Counted from the stretch's first letter, positions 34,722 to 44,514 are shown. The stretch: DNA of 64,000 bases from Deltaproteobacteria bacterium (GCA_019308905.1 JAFDHF010000002.1:1-64000), one strand, 5' to 3'. Made by a program: numbers and translations. Notes: generated from the letters alone by a model not told the origin.

Positions 34722-35753
34722 TTGAAGAAGACATTGAGAGAACTGGCCTCCCTAGTAAACGGCCAGGTCAGGGGCGACCCCTCCGTGGAGATCTCCGGAG
34801 TGGCCCCCTGCGACTCGGCCGGACCCGGGGAGATCACCTATGTGAAAGGGCGGAAATATCTGGCTCTTCTGGAAACAACCGGGGCCTCGGCAGTGATTAC
34901 GCCGCCCGGGACGGTTTCGAAAAAGAACCTCCTCTGGGCGGACAACCCACAACTGGCCTTTGCGAAAATCCTCGGCATCTTGTACCCCAGGCCCCCGAGG
35001 ACTCCCGGGGTTCATGAGACTGCTTGCATCTCTCCCACGGCCGTACTCGGCTCCAACGTATCTATCGGACCCTATACCGTGATCGGTGAGAACGTCTCCA
35101 TCGGAGACGGAGTCGTGCTCCACGGGTGCATCTCCATCGGTGACAACTCGACCGTCGGCCAAGACACGGTCATTCATCCCCACGTCTCCATATACGAGGG
35201 GACCACCATAGGAAAACGTGTCATCCTCCATAGCGGCGTGGTAATCGGAAGCGACGGGTTCGGATACGTGAGAGACGGGAGCAGTCACTTCAAGATCCCC
35301 CAGGTGGGCGGTGTCACCATCGAGGATGACGTGGAGATCGGAGCCAACTCCACCATTGACCGGGCTACCATGGGACAGACCATCATAAGGCGGGGCGTGA
35401 AAATTGACAATCTCGTCCAGGTGGCTCATAATGTGGTGATCGGCGAAAACAGCATCGTCGTGGCGCAGGTTGGGATCGCGGGAAGTGCCCGTGTAGGCTC
35501 CAACGTGGTGCTCGCCGGCCAAGTGGGCATTGCGGATCACATCGAAATCGGAGACAATGTGATCGTGGGTGCCCAAGCCGGTGTAGGTAAAGATGTCCCG
35601 CCCAACCAGGTTCTGCAGGGGAGTCCCACCATGCCCCAGAGGGATTTCCTGCGGAGTTCCCTGCTGGTTGCCAGGCTACCACAGATCAAGCGAACCCTGG
35701 ACGCACTGGTCAGGCGAATCCAGAAGCTGGAGGAGAAGATTGGAAAAGACTGA
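34722..35753 (+). CDS. lpxD: UDP-3-O-(3-hydroxyacyl)glucosamine N-acyltransferase LpxD
   Basis: This 343-residue trimeric acyltransferase does the third step of lipid A synthesis. The N-terminal uridine-binding domain is followed by a left-handed beta-helix of hexapeptide repeats (about residues 100-300), with the catalytic His in VQVAHNVVIG and DGFGYVRDG upstream. The start is a TTG with GAGGGA seven bases before it. Its end overlaps the fabZ start. Confidence 0.95.
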   Translation: MKKTLRELASLVNGQVRGDPSVEISGVAPCDSAGPGEITYVKGRKYLALLETTGASAVITPPGTVSKKNLLWADNPQLAFAKILGILYPRPPRTPGVHETACISPTAVLGSNVSIGPYTVIGENVSIGDGVVLHGCISIGDNSTVGQDTVIHPHVSIYEGTTIGKRVILHSGVVIGSDGFGYVRDGSSHFKIPQVGGVTIEDDVEIGANSTIDRATMGQTIIRRGVKIDNLVQVAHNVVIGENSIVVAQVGIAGSARVGSNVVLAGQVGIADHIEIGDNVIVGAQAGVGKDVPPNQVLQGSPTMPQRDFLRSSLLVARLPQIKRTLDALVRRIQKLEEKIGKD

Positions 35754-36198
35754 CGGAGCCGGACCCCTGGATATCCAGAAAATCATCGACTTGCTGCCCC
35801 ATCGCTACCCTTTTCTCCTTGTGGATCGGGTCGTCGAGGTGGAAATGAGAAAGCGGATCGTGGGGATCAAGAACGTAACCTTTAACGAGCCCTTTTTTCA
35901 GGGACACTTCCCGGGCCGACCCATCATGCCGGGGGTCCTCATCGTGGAGGCTATGGCCCAGACAGCGGGGGTACTGGCCTTCCTCTCTCTTCCAGAGGAA
36001 GAACGGAGCCGCGAGGTCTATTTCCTGGGCATAGACAAGGTGAGGTTCCGCAGGGCTGTAGTTCCGGGAGATCAACTGCGAATGGAACTCGAGGTAATTA
36101 GACAGCGGAAGCTCGTATGGGGTTTTGCCGGGAAGACACTCGTAGGGGGGGACCTGGCATGCGAGGCAGAACTTCTGGCCATGTTGGGTAACCGATAG
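35740..36198 (+). CDS. fabZ: (3R)-hydroxyacyl-ACP dehydratase FabZ
   Basis: This 152-residue hot-dog-fold dehydratase of fatty acid synthesis has the active-site His in [13 protein letters not shown] and the Glu in VEAMAQTAG. It competes with LpxA and LpxD for hydroxyacyl-ACP. The TTG at 35740 is chosen because GGAGGAG ends 5 bases upstream. The conserved start [15 protein letters not shown] follows 10 residues later. The frame is open much further upstream inside lpxD, but that part is not FabZ. Confidence 0.94.
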   Translation: MEKTDGAGPLDIQKIIDLLPHRYPFLLVDRVVEVEMRKRIVGIKNVTFNEPFFQGHFPGRPIMPGVLIVEAMAQTAGVLAFLSLPEEERSREVYFLGIDKVRFRRAVVPGDQLRMELEVIRQRKLVWGFAGKTLVGGDLACEAELLAMLGNR

Positions 36199-36207
36199 AG
36201 GGACGCC

Positions 36208-36981
36208 ATGATCCATCCTACGGCCATAATCCACCCCACGGCGGAGATCGCCAGCACCGCCGAGATCGGTCCGTATACGATTATCGAGGAACACGTGGTC
36301 ATCGGGGAAGGGACCACCATTGCCTCCCATGTGGTCATCCGCAGGAACACGGTGATAGGCAAGAACTGCCGCATCTTTCAGTTCGCCTCCATCGGTGAGG
36401 TGCCGCAGGACCTGAAATACTCCGGCCAGGAAACCCGGGTCGTCATGGGTGACGGCAACGTCATCAGGGAGTACGTCACTCTCCACCGGGCCTCTGTCCA
36501 CGGAGACGGAAAGACCGAACTCGGAGACGCCAATTTCCTCATGGCCTATTGCCACGTGGCCCATGACTGTAAGATCGGTAACCACGTGATCATGGCCAAC
36601 GGCGCGACCCTGGGAGGTCACATCGAGATCGAAGATTACGCCATCCTGGGCGGGCTTTCAGCGGCCCACCAGTTCGTCAGGATCGGCACCCACTGTATCA
36701 TCAGCGGACTGACAGGGATCCCCAAGGATATCCCGCCCTATACGATGGCTGCGGGCGAGAGAGCCAGGCTTTACGGGCTCAACCTGACCGGGTTGAAGCG
36801 CCACCATTTTCCCGAGCAGACCCTCCGGTCTCTGAAAAAGGCCTATCGACTGCTGTTCCGGTCTAAACTCCCCTTGACAAAGGCCGTAGAAAACGTTCTG
36901 AACGATGGGATCTCCTCGGTACCCGAGGTCGCCCATCTCATCGATTTCATAAAGCGTTCTGAAAGGGGGATCTGCCGCTAG
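36208..36981 (+). CDS. lpxA: Acyl-ACP:UDP-GlcNAc O-acyltransferase LpxA
   Basis: This 257-residue trimeric left-handed beta-helix enzyme starts lipid A synthesis. Hexapeptide repeats run from residue 1 to about 185. The catalytic His is in YCHVAHDCKIGNHV, and the helical C-terminal domain starts near LKRHHFPEQTLRSLKKAYR. It is followed without a gap by a Gfo/Idh/MocA dehydrogenase. In Acidithiobacillus and Leptospira such a gene lets LpxA use an amino-sugar acceptor. The acceptor here is therefore either UDP-GlcNAc or its 3-amino form; sequence alone does not settle it. Confidence 0.95.
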   Translation: MIHPTAIIHPTAEIASTAEIGPYTIIEEHVVIGEGTTIASHVVIRRNTVIGKNCRIFQFASIGEVPQDLKYSGQETRVVMGDGNVIREYVTLHRASVHGDGKTELGDANFLMAYCHVAHDCKIGNHVIMANGATLGGHIEIEDYAILGGLSAAHQFVRIGTHCIISGLTGIPKDIPPYTMAAGERARLYGLNLTGLKRHHFPEQTLRSLKKAYRLLFRSKLPLTKAVENVLNDGISSVPEVAHLIDFIKRSERGICR

Positions 36982-37947
36982 GTGGAAAAGATAAAGGTGG
37001 GTGTGGTCGGTGTGGGATATTTCGGCCGGTTCCACGCGGAGAAATACTCGAAGATTCCCTATGTCGAACTCGTCGGTGTGGCCGACATCGACGGGTCCAG
37101 GGCAAGAGACGTTGCCGGCCGTTTCTCGACCCAGCCCTTTCTCGATTACAGGAATCTCTTTGACAAGGTTCAGGCGGTGAGTGTCGCGGTTCCCACGTCC
37201 GTCCACTATCAGGTGGCCAGGGATTTTATCGATCACGGCATCGATGTCCTGCTGGAGAAACCCATGACCACCAGCCTTCGGGAGGCTGAGGCCTTGGTTG
37301 AAAGGGCTCAAGCCCAGAAGAGGATCCTTCAGATCGGCCATCTCGAACGGTTCAATTCGGTCCTGGCGGCTCTCGACGGTCTGGTGGGCGACCCCCTGTT
37401 CCTCGATTCCCAGAGACTGAGCCCCTTCCTGGAAAGAACCGCCGATGTCGACGTGGTCCTCGATCTGATGATTCACGACATCGACATCGTTCTCAGTATC
37501 ATCCCAGGGGAAGTCACCGGGATCGATGCAGTGGGTGTCCCGGTGGTCTCTCCACGCCTCGATGTCGCCAATGCCAGACTCGTCTTCGAGAGCGGTTGTG
37601 CGGCCAACATGACGGCCAGCCGCGTGTCGCGGGAAAAGTTGAGGCAGATCACGGTATTCCAGAAGGACGGTTACTTCACCATCGACTTTCTTTCTCATGT
37701 GATAAGGGTTAACCGGAAAAAGGAGGGCTCAAAGGGATCGGAAGTGGTGGCCGAGGAGATCCGAATCGAGCCCGTAGACGCTCTTGAGAAGGAAATCCGC
37801 TCTTTCATAGAGAAGGTGAGAGACAGGACCGTTCCTCTCGTCTCCGGGCAGGAAGGGAAGAGGGCCCTGAGAATCGCCCTGGCCATCACCGAAGAGATAC
37901 AGAAGCAGATCCGCAAGAGGAAAGAACCGGGCTTCCTCGATGTCTGA
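36982..37947 (+). CDS. Gfo/Idh/MocA family NAD-dependent sugar dehydrogenase (GnnA-like) inside the lipid A operon
   Basis: This 321-residue oxidoreductase has the Rossmann motif VGVVGVGYFGRFHAEKY at the N-terminus. The family Glu-Lys-Pro is in LLEKPMTTS, and MIHDIDIVLS contains the Asp-His-type catalytic region. It begins with GTG directly after the lpxA stop and overlaps the lpxB start. By position it resembles gnnA of Acidithiobacillus ferrooxidans, which oxidises the 3-OH of UDP-GlcNAc before transamination by gnnB. No aminotransferase of the GnnB type is adjacent, so the role is inferred. It could instead serve another nucleotide sugar. Confidence 0.85.
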   Translation: MEKIKVGVVGVGYFGRFHAEKYSKIPYVELVGVADIDGSRARDVAGRFSTQPFLDYRNLFDKVQAVSVAVPTSVHYQVARDFIDHGIDVLLEKPMTTSLREAEALVERAQAQKRILQIGHLERFNSVLAALDGLVGDPLFLDSQRLSPFLERTADVDVVLDLMIHDIDIVLSIIPGEVTGIDAVGVPVVSPRLDVANARLVFESGCAANMTASRVSREKLRQITVFQKDGYFTIDFLSHVIRVNRKKEGSKGSEVVAEEIRIEPVDALEKEIRSFIEKVRDRTVPLVSGQEGKRALRIALAITEEIQKQIRKRKEPGFLDV

Positions 37948-39112
37948 AAAGATGATCCGGTCAGACCGGCCGAAGCGTGTCTTGATCATTGCCGGGGAGG
38001 CATCGGGAGATCTCCATGGCGCAAACCTCGTGAGGGCAGTCCACCGGGTGGCCCCTCGGGTAGGGTTCTACGGAATCGGCGGGGAGAACCTCAGGAGTGC
38101 AGGGGCGCAACTGCTCTTCCACAATTCTCAGCTCGCCTTGGTGGGAATCTCAGAGGTTCTGCCAAAACTCCGGTCCATCCTCCTGGCCTTTGGCCGGGTA
38201 AAACGATCACTGGTCGAAGAAGATCCGGACCTGGCCGTTCTGATCGATTTCCCTGACTTCAACCTGCACATGGCGGGCCATCTCAAAAGAAGGGGCATCC
38301 CGATTCTTTACTACATCAGCCCCCAGATCTGGGCGTGGCGGGGATGGAGGATCAACAAGATCAGGAAGCTGGTGGACAGGATGGTTGTGGTCCTCCCCTT
38401 TGAACCCTCCTTCTACGGGAAGAGGGGGGTCGAGGTGAGCTTTCTGGGCCACCCCCTGCTCGACGTCGTCAAACCCTCACCGGATGCGGCACGGTTATTG
38501 CGTCGTCCCGGGGTCGGTCCGGGAAGCCGGGTCATAGGTCTTTTCCCCGGGAGCCGGGATCAGGAGGTCCACCGGTTACTTCCGGTCATGCTCGATGCGG
38601 CCAGCCTGATGGTGGACCAGGGTTTGGATCTCCACTTCCTCGTCGCACTTGCGCCGGATATCGATCCCGGCGAGATCGGGCGCCTCGTAGAGATGAAGAA
38701 CCTCTCCGTTGGGATAGTGGAGAACCGTCCCTATGATGTGATGGCTGTATCAGAGGTTCTTCTTGTCGCTTCCGGCACGGTGACGCTGGAGGCTGCGATA
38801 CTCAATACTCCCATGGTAATCCTCTACAGGGTCTCACCTCTTACGTATTGGATCGGCAGAATGATGGCACGGGTCGATCATATCGGCCTCGTCAACCTCG
38901 TGGCAGGCACAACCGTGGCACCCGAGCTCATCCAGGGCAGGGCGTCGGCCGACATGGCAGCCCGTGAGGTTATCTCGATCCTCGAGGACGTTCAACGTTG
39001 CTCGACCATGAAGTCGGCCCTGGCAGAGGTAAGAGAAAAGCTCGGTACTCCTGGGGCCTCTGACAGGGTAGCCCGTCTGGTCTTGGAAATGATCGATGGA
39101 GAAAAAGGATGA
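37940..39112 (+). CDS. lpxB: Lipid-A-disaccharide synthase LpxB
   Basis: This 390-residue GT19 glycosyltransferase condenses UDP-diacylglucosamine with lipid X. The N-terminal motif IIAGEASGDLHGANLVRA and IDFPDFNLHMA, YYISPQIWAWR, and SGTVTLEAAILNTPM are all present. It overlaps both neighbours by a few bases. The enzymes that make lipid X (LpxH or LpxI), and LpxC, are not in the window. Confidence 0.96.
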   Translation: MSEKMIRSDRPKRVLIIAGEASGDLHGANLVRAVHRVAPRVGFYGIGGENLRSAGAQLLFHNSQLALVGISEVLPKLRSILLAFGRVKRSLVEEDPDLAVLIDFPDFNLHMAGHLKRRGIPILYYISPQIWAWRGWRINKIRKLVDRMVVVLPFEPSFYGKRGVEVSFLGHPLLDVVKPSPDAARLLRRPGVGPGSRVIGLFPGSRDQEVHRLLPVMLDAASLMVDQGLDLHFLVALAPDIDPGEIGRLVEMKNLSVGIVENRPYDVMAVSEVLLVASGTVTLEAAILNTPMVILYRVSPLTYWIGRMMARVDHIGLVNLVAGTTVAPELIQGRASADMAAREVISILEDVQRCSTMKSALAEVREKLGTPGASDRVARLVLEMIDGEKG

Positions 39113-40872
39113 AGTCACTCGATCTGTATCGGAGACTTCTCGCCTATGTAAAACCATACTCTGGGAAGATCATCTTCGCCATGATCTCCATGGTGGGGTT
39201 CGCGGCTTCGACTTCCCTCATGGCTGTCCTTGTTCAACCGATCATCGACGGCATGGTGGGCAAGGACGTGGAGCAACTGAAGATCCTCCCCCTCCAGCTC
39301 CTGGGCATCTTCCTGGCCCGGGGTTTCTTCGACTATTGGCAGGAGTATCTGATCCGGTACGCAGGCCAGCAGGCGGTGGCCGATATGAGGCAGTCCCTCT
39401 ACGACCATATCCAATCTCTGTCGCTCTCTTTCTTTACCAGAACACCCACGGGAGTCCTCATCTCCAGGATAATGAACGACGTCAACCTCGTCCAGGGGGC
39501 GGTCTCGAGCGCGATCACAAGCATGTTGAAACACCCTCTCACCATAGTCGGTCTGGCCGGTGTAGCCTTTTACCGGGACTGGAGGCTGGCGTCGGTCGCC
39601 TTTCTGATCCTTCCCGTTGCCCTGATTCCCATCTACCGCTTCAGCAGGAAGATCCGGAGGGTCAGCATCAGAGGCCAGCAGATGATGGCCAGGCTCACCA
39701 ACCTCATCCACGAGACCACCACAGGGGTTCGCATCGTCAAGGCATTCAACATGGAGGATTACGAGAAGGATCGGTTCAGACACGAAAACGCCGGGTATCT
39801 CAGGCAGATCATGAAACGCATAAGAGTGAGAGCCCTCTCTTCGCCCGTCATGGAGGTCATCGGGGGGATCGTAGTCTGTTTCATCGTTTTTCTCGGAAGC
39901 TACTATGTTGCGAGAGGATACTCTCTGGGCAAGCTCGCATCTTTTCTGAGCGCCCTCCTCCTGATCTACCGGCCCATGAAGAGCCTGGTGCAGACCAACA
40001 ACCTCGTTCAGGAGGGCCTCGCTGCCGGGACCCGCATCTTTGAACTTCTCGACGAAAGACCCGACGCATCCGATGCAGAGGGAGCAAGGCCCCTCGCCAA
40101 GGTCGAGCGCTCCATCGAGTTCCGGAAGGTCTCCTTCATGTACGACGAGGACTGGGTTCTGAGGGACATCAATCTCAAGGTCGAGGTAGGAGAGGTCATA
40201 GCCCTCGTTGGGAGCAGCGGCGGCGGCAAGACGACGCTGGTGAATCTCATCCCCCGGTTCTACGACGTTACAGAAGGGGAGATCCTCATCGACGGGACCG
40301 ATGTCAGGGCATATACCCTGAAGTCTCTCAGGGACCGGATCGGAATCGTGACCCAGCAGACAATCCTCTTCAACGACACGGCAAAGAGGAATATCGCCTA
40401 CGGTAGTTTCCACAAGTCAGACGAAGAGATCCTCGAGGCGGCCAAAGCGGCGAGCGCCCATGATTTCATCGAGAGACTTCCCAATGGCTACGACACCGTC
40501 ATCGGCGAACAAGGGGTGAGGCTCTCCGGCGGGGAAAGACAGCGGATCGCCATCGCCCGGGCCATCCTCAAGAACGCCCCGATCCTTATCCTCGACGAGG
40601 CCACATCTTCCCTGGATTCGGAATCCGAACTTGAAGTCCAGAAGGCCCTTGAAAGACTGATGGCTCACCGGACCGTCTTCGTCATCGCCCATCGCCTATC
40701 GACCATCCGTAAGGCAGACCGGATCCTCGTGATACAGGGCGGCAGGATCGTAGAGGAGGGAGATCATCGGAAGCTGATGGCCATGGGGGGAGAGTATCGC
40801 CGGCTCTACCGGATCCAGTTCCGGGACATGGAGACCATCGTAGAGGCTCCATCAGCCCCCGGAGTGGCATGA
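39109..40872 (+). CDS. msbA: Lipid A export ABC transporter MsbA (fused permease and ATPase)
   Basis: This 587-residue half-transporter flips lipid A-core across the inner membrane. An ABC type 1 membrane domain with six TMs (about residues 15-300) is followed by the ATPase: Walker A GSSGGGKTTLV, signature RLSGGERQRIAIARA, and Walker B ILILDEATSSLDS. An ATGA overlap with lpxB and the neighbouring lipid A genes support MsbA over a generic exporter. Confidence 0.93.
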   Translation: MKSLDLYRRLLAYVKPYSGKIIFAMISMVGFAASTSLMAVLVQPIIDGMVGKDVEQLKILPLQLLGIFLARGFFDYWQEYLIRYAGQQAVADMRQSLYDHIQSLSLSFFTRTPTGVLISRIMNDVNLVQGAVSSAITSMLKHPLTIVGLAGVAFYRDWRLASVAFLILPVALIPIYRFSRKIRRVSIRGQQMMARLTNLIHETTTGVRIVKAFNMEDYEKDRFRHENAGYLRQIMKRIRVRALSSPVMEVIGGIVVCFIVFLGSYYVARGYSLGKLASFLSALLLIYRPMKSLVQTNNLVQEGLAAGTRIFELLDERPDASDAEGARPLAKVERSIEFRKVSFMYDEDWVLRDINLKVEVGEVIALVGSSGGGKTTLVNLIPRFYDVTEGEILIDGTDVRAYTLKSLRDRIGIVTQQTILFNDTAKRNIAYGSFHKSDEEILEAAKAASAHDFIERLPNGYDTVIGEQGVRLSGGERQRIAIARAILKNAPILILDEATSSLDSESELEVQKALERLMAHRTVFVIAHRLSTIRKADRILVIQGGRIVEEGDHRKLMAMGGEYRRLYRIQFRDMETIVEAPSAPGVA

Positions 40873-40977
40873 TCCGCGGGCCCTCGGCCTCAGGGGTTAT
40901 CGTATTGCAGCAGACAAGACGGGCTCTTTCGGGAATCGACCAGAGCAACCGAGCCCTCGGGTTGAAGAGAAGGCAGA

Positions 40978-41667
40978 GTGACAAAGAGACGGAGAGGCCT
41001 CCTTCGAAAACTCGGCGAGAGTATCACCCTCTTTCTGATCCCCTTCTTCTCCTACGGGCTGTTCTGGCTCTATCGGCTCACCCTGCGGGTCGAGACGGTC
41101 AACGCCCAGGCCATCAGCGCCTTTTTTGGGGGGAATGATGAAGAGCCAGTGATCATGGCCTTCTGGCACGGCCGTCTGCTCGTTGTGCCTTACCTCGCCA
41201 GGAAGAGGCGGATCGCCATCATGATCAGCCGGCACAGGGACGGGGAATTGATAAACAGGGCGGTCAGATTCTTTTCCATCGACTCGGTGAGAGGATCGAC
41301 CACACGAGGCGGAATCCAGGCCTTACGGGGGTTGATCAGGGCCCTCAAGAGGGGTTCCCATGTCGCAATTACACCGGACGGCCCCAGAGGACCGCGCAAC
41401 CGGGCACAGATGGGAGTGATCATGCTGGCCGCTGCTACCGGAAGACCCATCCTGCCGGTCACCTATGGAGTCTCAAAGGGAAAGACCTTCAAGAGCTGGG
41501 ATCGATTTCTTCTCCCCTACCCTTTCTGCCGGGGAGTTCTTGTCTGGGGAGAACCAATCTGGGTGGACCCGGAAGAAGGCCAGGCGGGTTTCGAAGAGAA
41601 GAGGAAGATCCTCGAGGCTAGGTTGAACGAGATGACCCTCGAGGCCGACAGCTATTTCGACCGATGA
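40978..41667 (+). CDS. DUF374 lysophospholipid acyltransferase-like protein
   Basis: This 229-residue protein has one N-terminal TM (LFLIPFFSYGLFWLYRLTL). Acyltransferase-type motifs are PVIMAFWHGRLLVVPYL and ITPDGPRGPRN. DUF374 proteins are thought to add acyl chains in lipid A or to related lipids. They stand in for LpxL/LpxM in several non-enteric bacteria, but that is by family and position only. The start is a GTG at 40978. It overlaps waaA by ATGA. A 105-bp gap with nothing evident separates it from msbA. Confidence 0.85.
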   Translation: MTKRRRGLLRKLGESITLFLIPFFSYGLFWLYRLTLRVETVNAQAISAFFGGNDEEPVIMAFWHGRLLVVPYLARKRRIAIMISRHRDGELINRAVRFFSIDSVRGSTTRGGIQALRGLIRALKRGSHVAITPDGPRGPRNRAQMGVIMLAAATGRPILPVTYGVSKGKTFKSWDRFLLPYPFCRGVLVWGEPIWVDPEEGQAGFEEKRKILEARLNEMTLEADSYFDR

Positions 41668-42962
41668 TCTACGGGGCATACAACACGCTTCTAGTCCTAT
41701 CCCTCCCTCTGGTAGTGCCTTACATTCTTCTGAAGGACAGAAGGATCAGAGGGACCTCCTCGAGGCTTGGCGGGAAGCCGCCCATGGGGAGGCAAAGACC
41801 CGAGGCCGGACAGGACCACCCCCTCTGGTTCCATGCCGCATCGGTCGGCGAGGTGAACATGGCCCTTCCCCTCATGGATGCCGTCCACCGGAGGTTCCCC
41901 CACTTTCGGCTGTATCTGTCCACCATGACAGAGACCGGTCAGCAGGCGGCGGCGAGACTCCTCGAGGGGAAAGGTACGACCTTCTTTCTGCCTCTCGATT
42001 TCCCGTGGACGGTCAGCAGGATCCTGGGGAGCCTGGCGCCGAGAGCCCTGTTTGTCGCGGAGACGGAGATCTGGCCGAACCTCCTCCGCCAGTGCCGGAG
42101 GAGAAGGATACCCGTGGTACTGTTCAACGGCCGGATCTCGGATCGATCCTTTGAGAGGTACCGGAGGTTTCGGTTCTTCTTCAGGGAGGTCATCCAGGGA
42201 TTTGCGGCATTGGCCATGCAGTCGGGCAGGGATGCCGAACGGATCATCGAGATCGGCGCATCTCCGAGCCGTGTCAGGGTTACCGGGAATGTCAAATTCG
42301 ACAGGCCGATCCCTCGTCTGACAGCAGAGGAGGCCGGAGCACTCAGGGCAGGACTAGGAATCAAGGAGAAACAGCGCGTCTTTGTTGCCGGCTCCACCCA
42401 CAGGGGCGAAGAAGAGTTGGTTCTGGAGGCCTTCCGGCGGCTCAAACAAACAGAGCCCTCCCTCGTCCTGATCCTGGCGCCGAGGCATCTTGAGAGGCTC
42501 GGGGAGGCAATAAAGGCCCTGGACAGAGGAGGCCTCTGTTGGACCAGGAAAAGCCAAATATCGAGGGACGGGCCTCGGGCCGATGCAGTTCTCCTCGACA
42601 CCATGGGGGAGTTGGGAAGGATATACGGCATCGGAGACGTGGTCTTTGTGGGCGGAAGCCTCGTCCCCGTGGGGGGACATAATATCCTCGAACCGGCCGC
42701 CTTCGGCAAACCGGTCTTGTTCGGACCCCATATGGAGAATTTTCGTGAAGTCGCTCGAATCATCAAGGCCGAGGGAGGCGGGATAGAGATCAGGGACCAA
42801 GGGCAGCTCTTCGAGGAGACTCACAGGCTTCTCACGGATCGCTCCTACTACCGTCGAGTCGGCCGTGCCGCCCTGCGCACGATCCGCAACAATCAGGGAG
42901 CGAGCCAGAAGACCCTTGAGATATTTGAGAAGTATTTGAAACCAGGTGACGCATCCCCATGA
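41664..42962 (+). CDS. waaA: 3-deoxy-D-manno-octulosonic acid transferase (Kdo transferase)
   Basis: This 432-residue GT30 membrane-associated enzyme adds Kdo to lipid IVA from CMP-Kdo. An N-terminal membrane-association helix is followed by HAASVGEVNMALPL (with the catalytic Glu), the acceptor domain, and the donor-binding region VFVGGSLVPVGGHNILEPAAFGKPV. The ATGA overlap on both sides places it between the DUF374 gene and der. Whether it adds one or two Kdo cannot be told. Confidence 0.95.
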   Translation: MIYGAYNTLLVLSLPLVVPYILLKDRRIRGTSSRLGGKPPMGRQRPEAGQDHPLWFHAASVGEVNMALPLMDAVHRRFPHFRLYLSTMTETGQQAAARLLEGKGTTFFLPLDFPWTVSRILGSLAPRALFVAETEIWPNLLRQCRRRRIPVVLFNGRISDRSFERYRRFRFFFREVIQGFAALAMQSGRDAERIIEIGASPSRVRVTGNVKFDRPIPRLTAEEAGALRAGLGIKEKQRVFVAGSTHRGEEELVLEAFRRLKQTEPSLVLILAPRHLERLGEAIKALDRGGLCWTRKSQISRDGPRADAVLLDTMGELGRIYGIGDVVFVGGSLVPVGGHNILEPAAFGKPVLFGPHMENFREVARIIKAEGGGIEIRDQGQLFEETHRLLTDRSYYRRVGRAALRTIRNNQGASQKTLEIFEKYLKPGDASP

Positions 42963-44266
42963 ACCCTGTGGTAGCCATTGTGGGACGTCCCAACGTGGGC
43001 AAGTCGACCCTGTTCAACAGGATCATCCGAACCAGAAAGGCCATCGTGGAAGATGAGCCGGGGGTCACCCGGGACCGGAACTACGGAGAGGCATCCTGGG
43101 GCGACAGGTCTTTCACCCTTATCGACACGGGCGGATTCGAGCCGGTCTCCCGGGAGAGACTTCCGGCCCAGATCCGCGAGCAGATACAACTCGCCATCGA
43201 AGAGGCCGATCTGATCATCTTTCTTATGGACGGGAAAGAGGGACTCACACCGGCCGATGAGGAGATCGACCGCCTCTTGAGGGCCCATCACAAGCCCCTG
43301 ATATACACGGTCAACAAGATCGACAGCCCCCAACACGAGGCCAGGGTTTTCGATTTCTACTCCCTTGGGGTGGACCGGATCTTCCCGGTGTCGGCTTCCC
43401 ACGGTTACGGCGTCGAGGAACTCCTCGACGAGATCACCAGGGCCCTTCCCCGGGGAGGTCCCGTGGTCGATGAGGAACGCATAAGGGTGGCGGTGGTGGG
43501 CAGGCCCAACGTGGGCAAGTCTTCCTGGATCAATCGTGTTCTCGGGCAGGAGCGACTCCTGGTGGACGATCGGCCCGGTACCACCCGAGACGCGATTGAC
43601 ACCCCTTTTGCCATCGGCCCCAGAAAGTATCTACTCATCGATACGGCTGGAATCCGGAGAAAGAAAAAGATCGGTCTCCGCCTGGAGAAGTACGCCGTCG
43701 TCGAGGCACTCAAGAGCATAGACAGGTGCGATGTGGCGCTCCTTCTCCTGGATCCCTTTGAAAAAGTGACCGAGCAGGATGCCCGGATCGGAGGCTTCAT
43801 CCAGGAGAAGGGAAGGGCCTGTGTCATCGCCGTGAACAAATGGGACCAGGTGAAAAAGGACAATACCACGGTGAAGACATACACAGAGGAGATCAGGCAG
43901 GGATTGAAACATCTGGCGTACGCGCCGATAGTCTTTATCTCCGCCTTGACCGGGCAGCGAGTGAGGAAGACCCTCGATCTCATCGACCAGGTGGCCACGG
44001 CCCACCAGAAAAGGGTCGGCACCAGCCTCCTTAACACCTTTGTCCGTGAGGCCGTGGAGAGGTTCCCCCCGCGGGTCCACAGAGGAAAGAGGGGAAAGAT
44101 CTACTTTGTGACCCAGGCTTCCACAAAACCGCCTACTTTTGTGGCTTTCGTGAACGATCCTGACGCCATCCACTTCTCCTACGAGAGATACCTGATCAAC
44201 CAGATCAGGGAACGCTTTGATTTCCAGGGAACCCCTATAAGGATCTATTTTAGGCCCAGGGGTTAG
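42959..44266 (+). CDS. der: Ribosome biogenesis GTPase Der (EngA)
   Basis: This 435-residue protein has two tandem GTPase domains and a C-terminal KH-like domain and acts in 50S assembly. P-loops are GRPNVGKSTLF (residue 8 region) and GRPNVGKSSWI (about 180). G3 motifs are DTGGFE and DTAGIRRKKKIG; G4 motifs are NKID and NKWD. It is the final gene of the bamA-to-waaA run and overlaps waaA by four bases. Confidence 0.97.
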   Translation: MNPVVAIVGRPNVGKSTLFNRIIRTRKAIVEDEPGVTRDRNYGEASWGDRSFTLIDTGGFEPVSRERLPAQIREQIQLAIEEADLIIFLMDGKEGLTPADEEIDRLLRAHHKPLIYTVNKIDSPQHEARVFDFYSLGVDRIFPVSASHGYGVEELLDEITRALPRGGPVVDEERIRVAVVGRPNVGKSSWINRVLGQERLLVDDRPGTTRDAIDTPFAIGPRKYLLIDTAGIRRKKKIGLRLEKYAVVEALKSIDRCDVALLLLDPFEKVTEQDARIGGFIQEKGRACVIAVNKWDQVKKDNTTVKTYTEEIRQGLKHLAYAPIVFISALTGQRVRKTLDLIDQVATAHQKRVGTSLLNTFVREAVERFPPRVHRGKRGKIYFVTQASTKPPTFVAFVNDPDAIHFSYERYLINQIRERFDFQGTPIRIYFRPRG

Positions 44267-44388
44267 GGGAGGAAAGACCTCTCCGCGTCGAGGGTATGAC
44301 CCTAGGGAAACCGCAGAGGGGGTCCTCGGCTCTTGCTGCCCTCCGGGGTGAGAGGAGATCCCTTTCTCCACGGCAACATTGGGATGGC

Positions 44389-44506
44389 CCGAGTTTCCTG
44401 ACTTTTCGATCGAGGATTCTTCCAGGTAGTTCGGCTTGACAGTTCCTTCTCTGTTTGACGGGGGAACGTCGTCGGTGGCTTTGAACCTGCCCTCTACCTT
44501 CCCCCC
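44389..44506 (+). repeat. Dispersed MITE-like repeat, copy E (internally deleted)
   Basis: The left end (GAGTTTCCTGACTTTTCGATCGAGGATTCTTCCAGGTA) closely follows copy A over about 40 bp and more loosely to about 44460. Then a short piece like the TTCCTGCCCCTTCCCC block (44480-44506) leads to a right flank AGAACCATTTGACA that resembles the right border of copy A. The tandem array is lacking. It occupies part of the 310-bp gap between der and rpiA, and its right end points at rpiA. Confidence 0.6.
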
Positions 44507-44514
44507 AGAACCAT

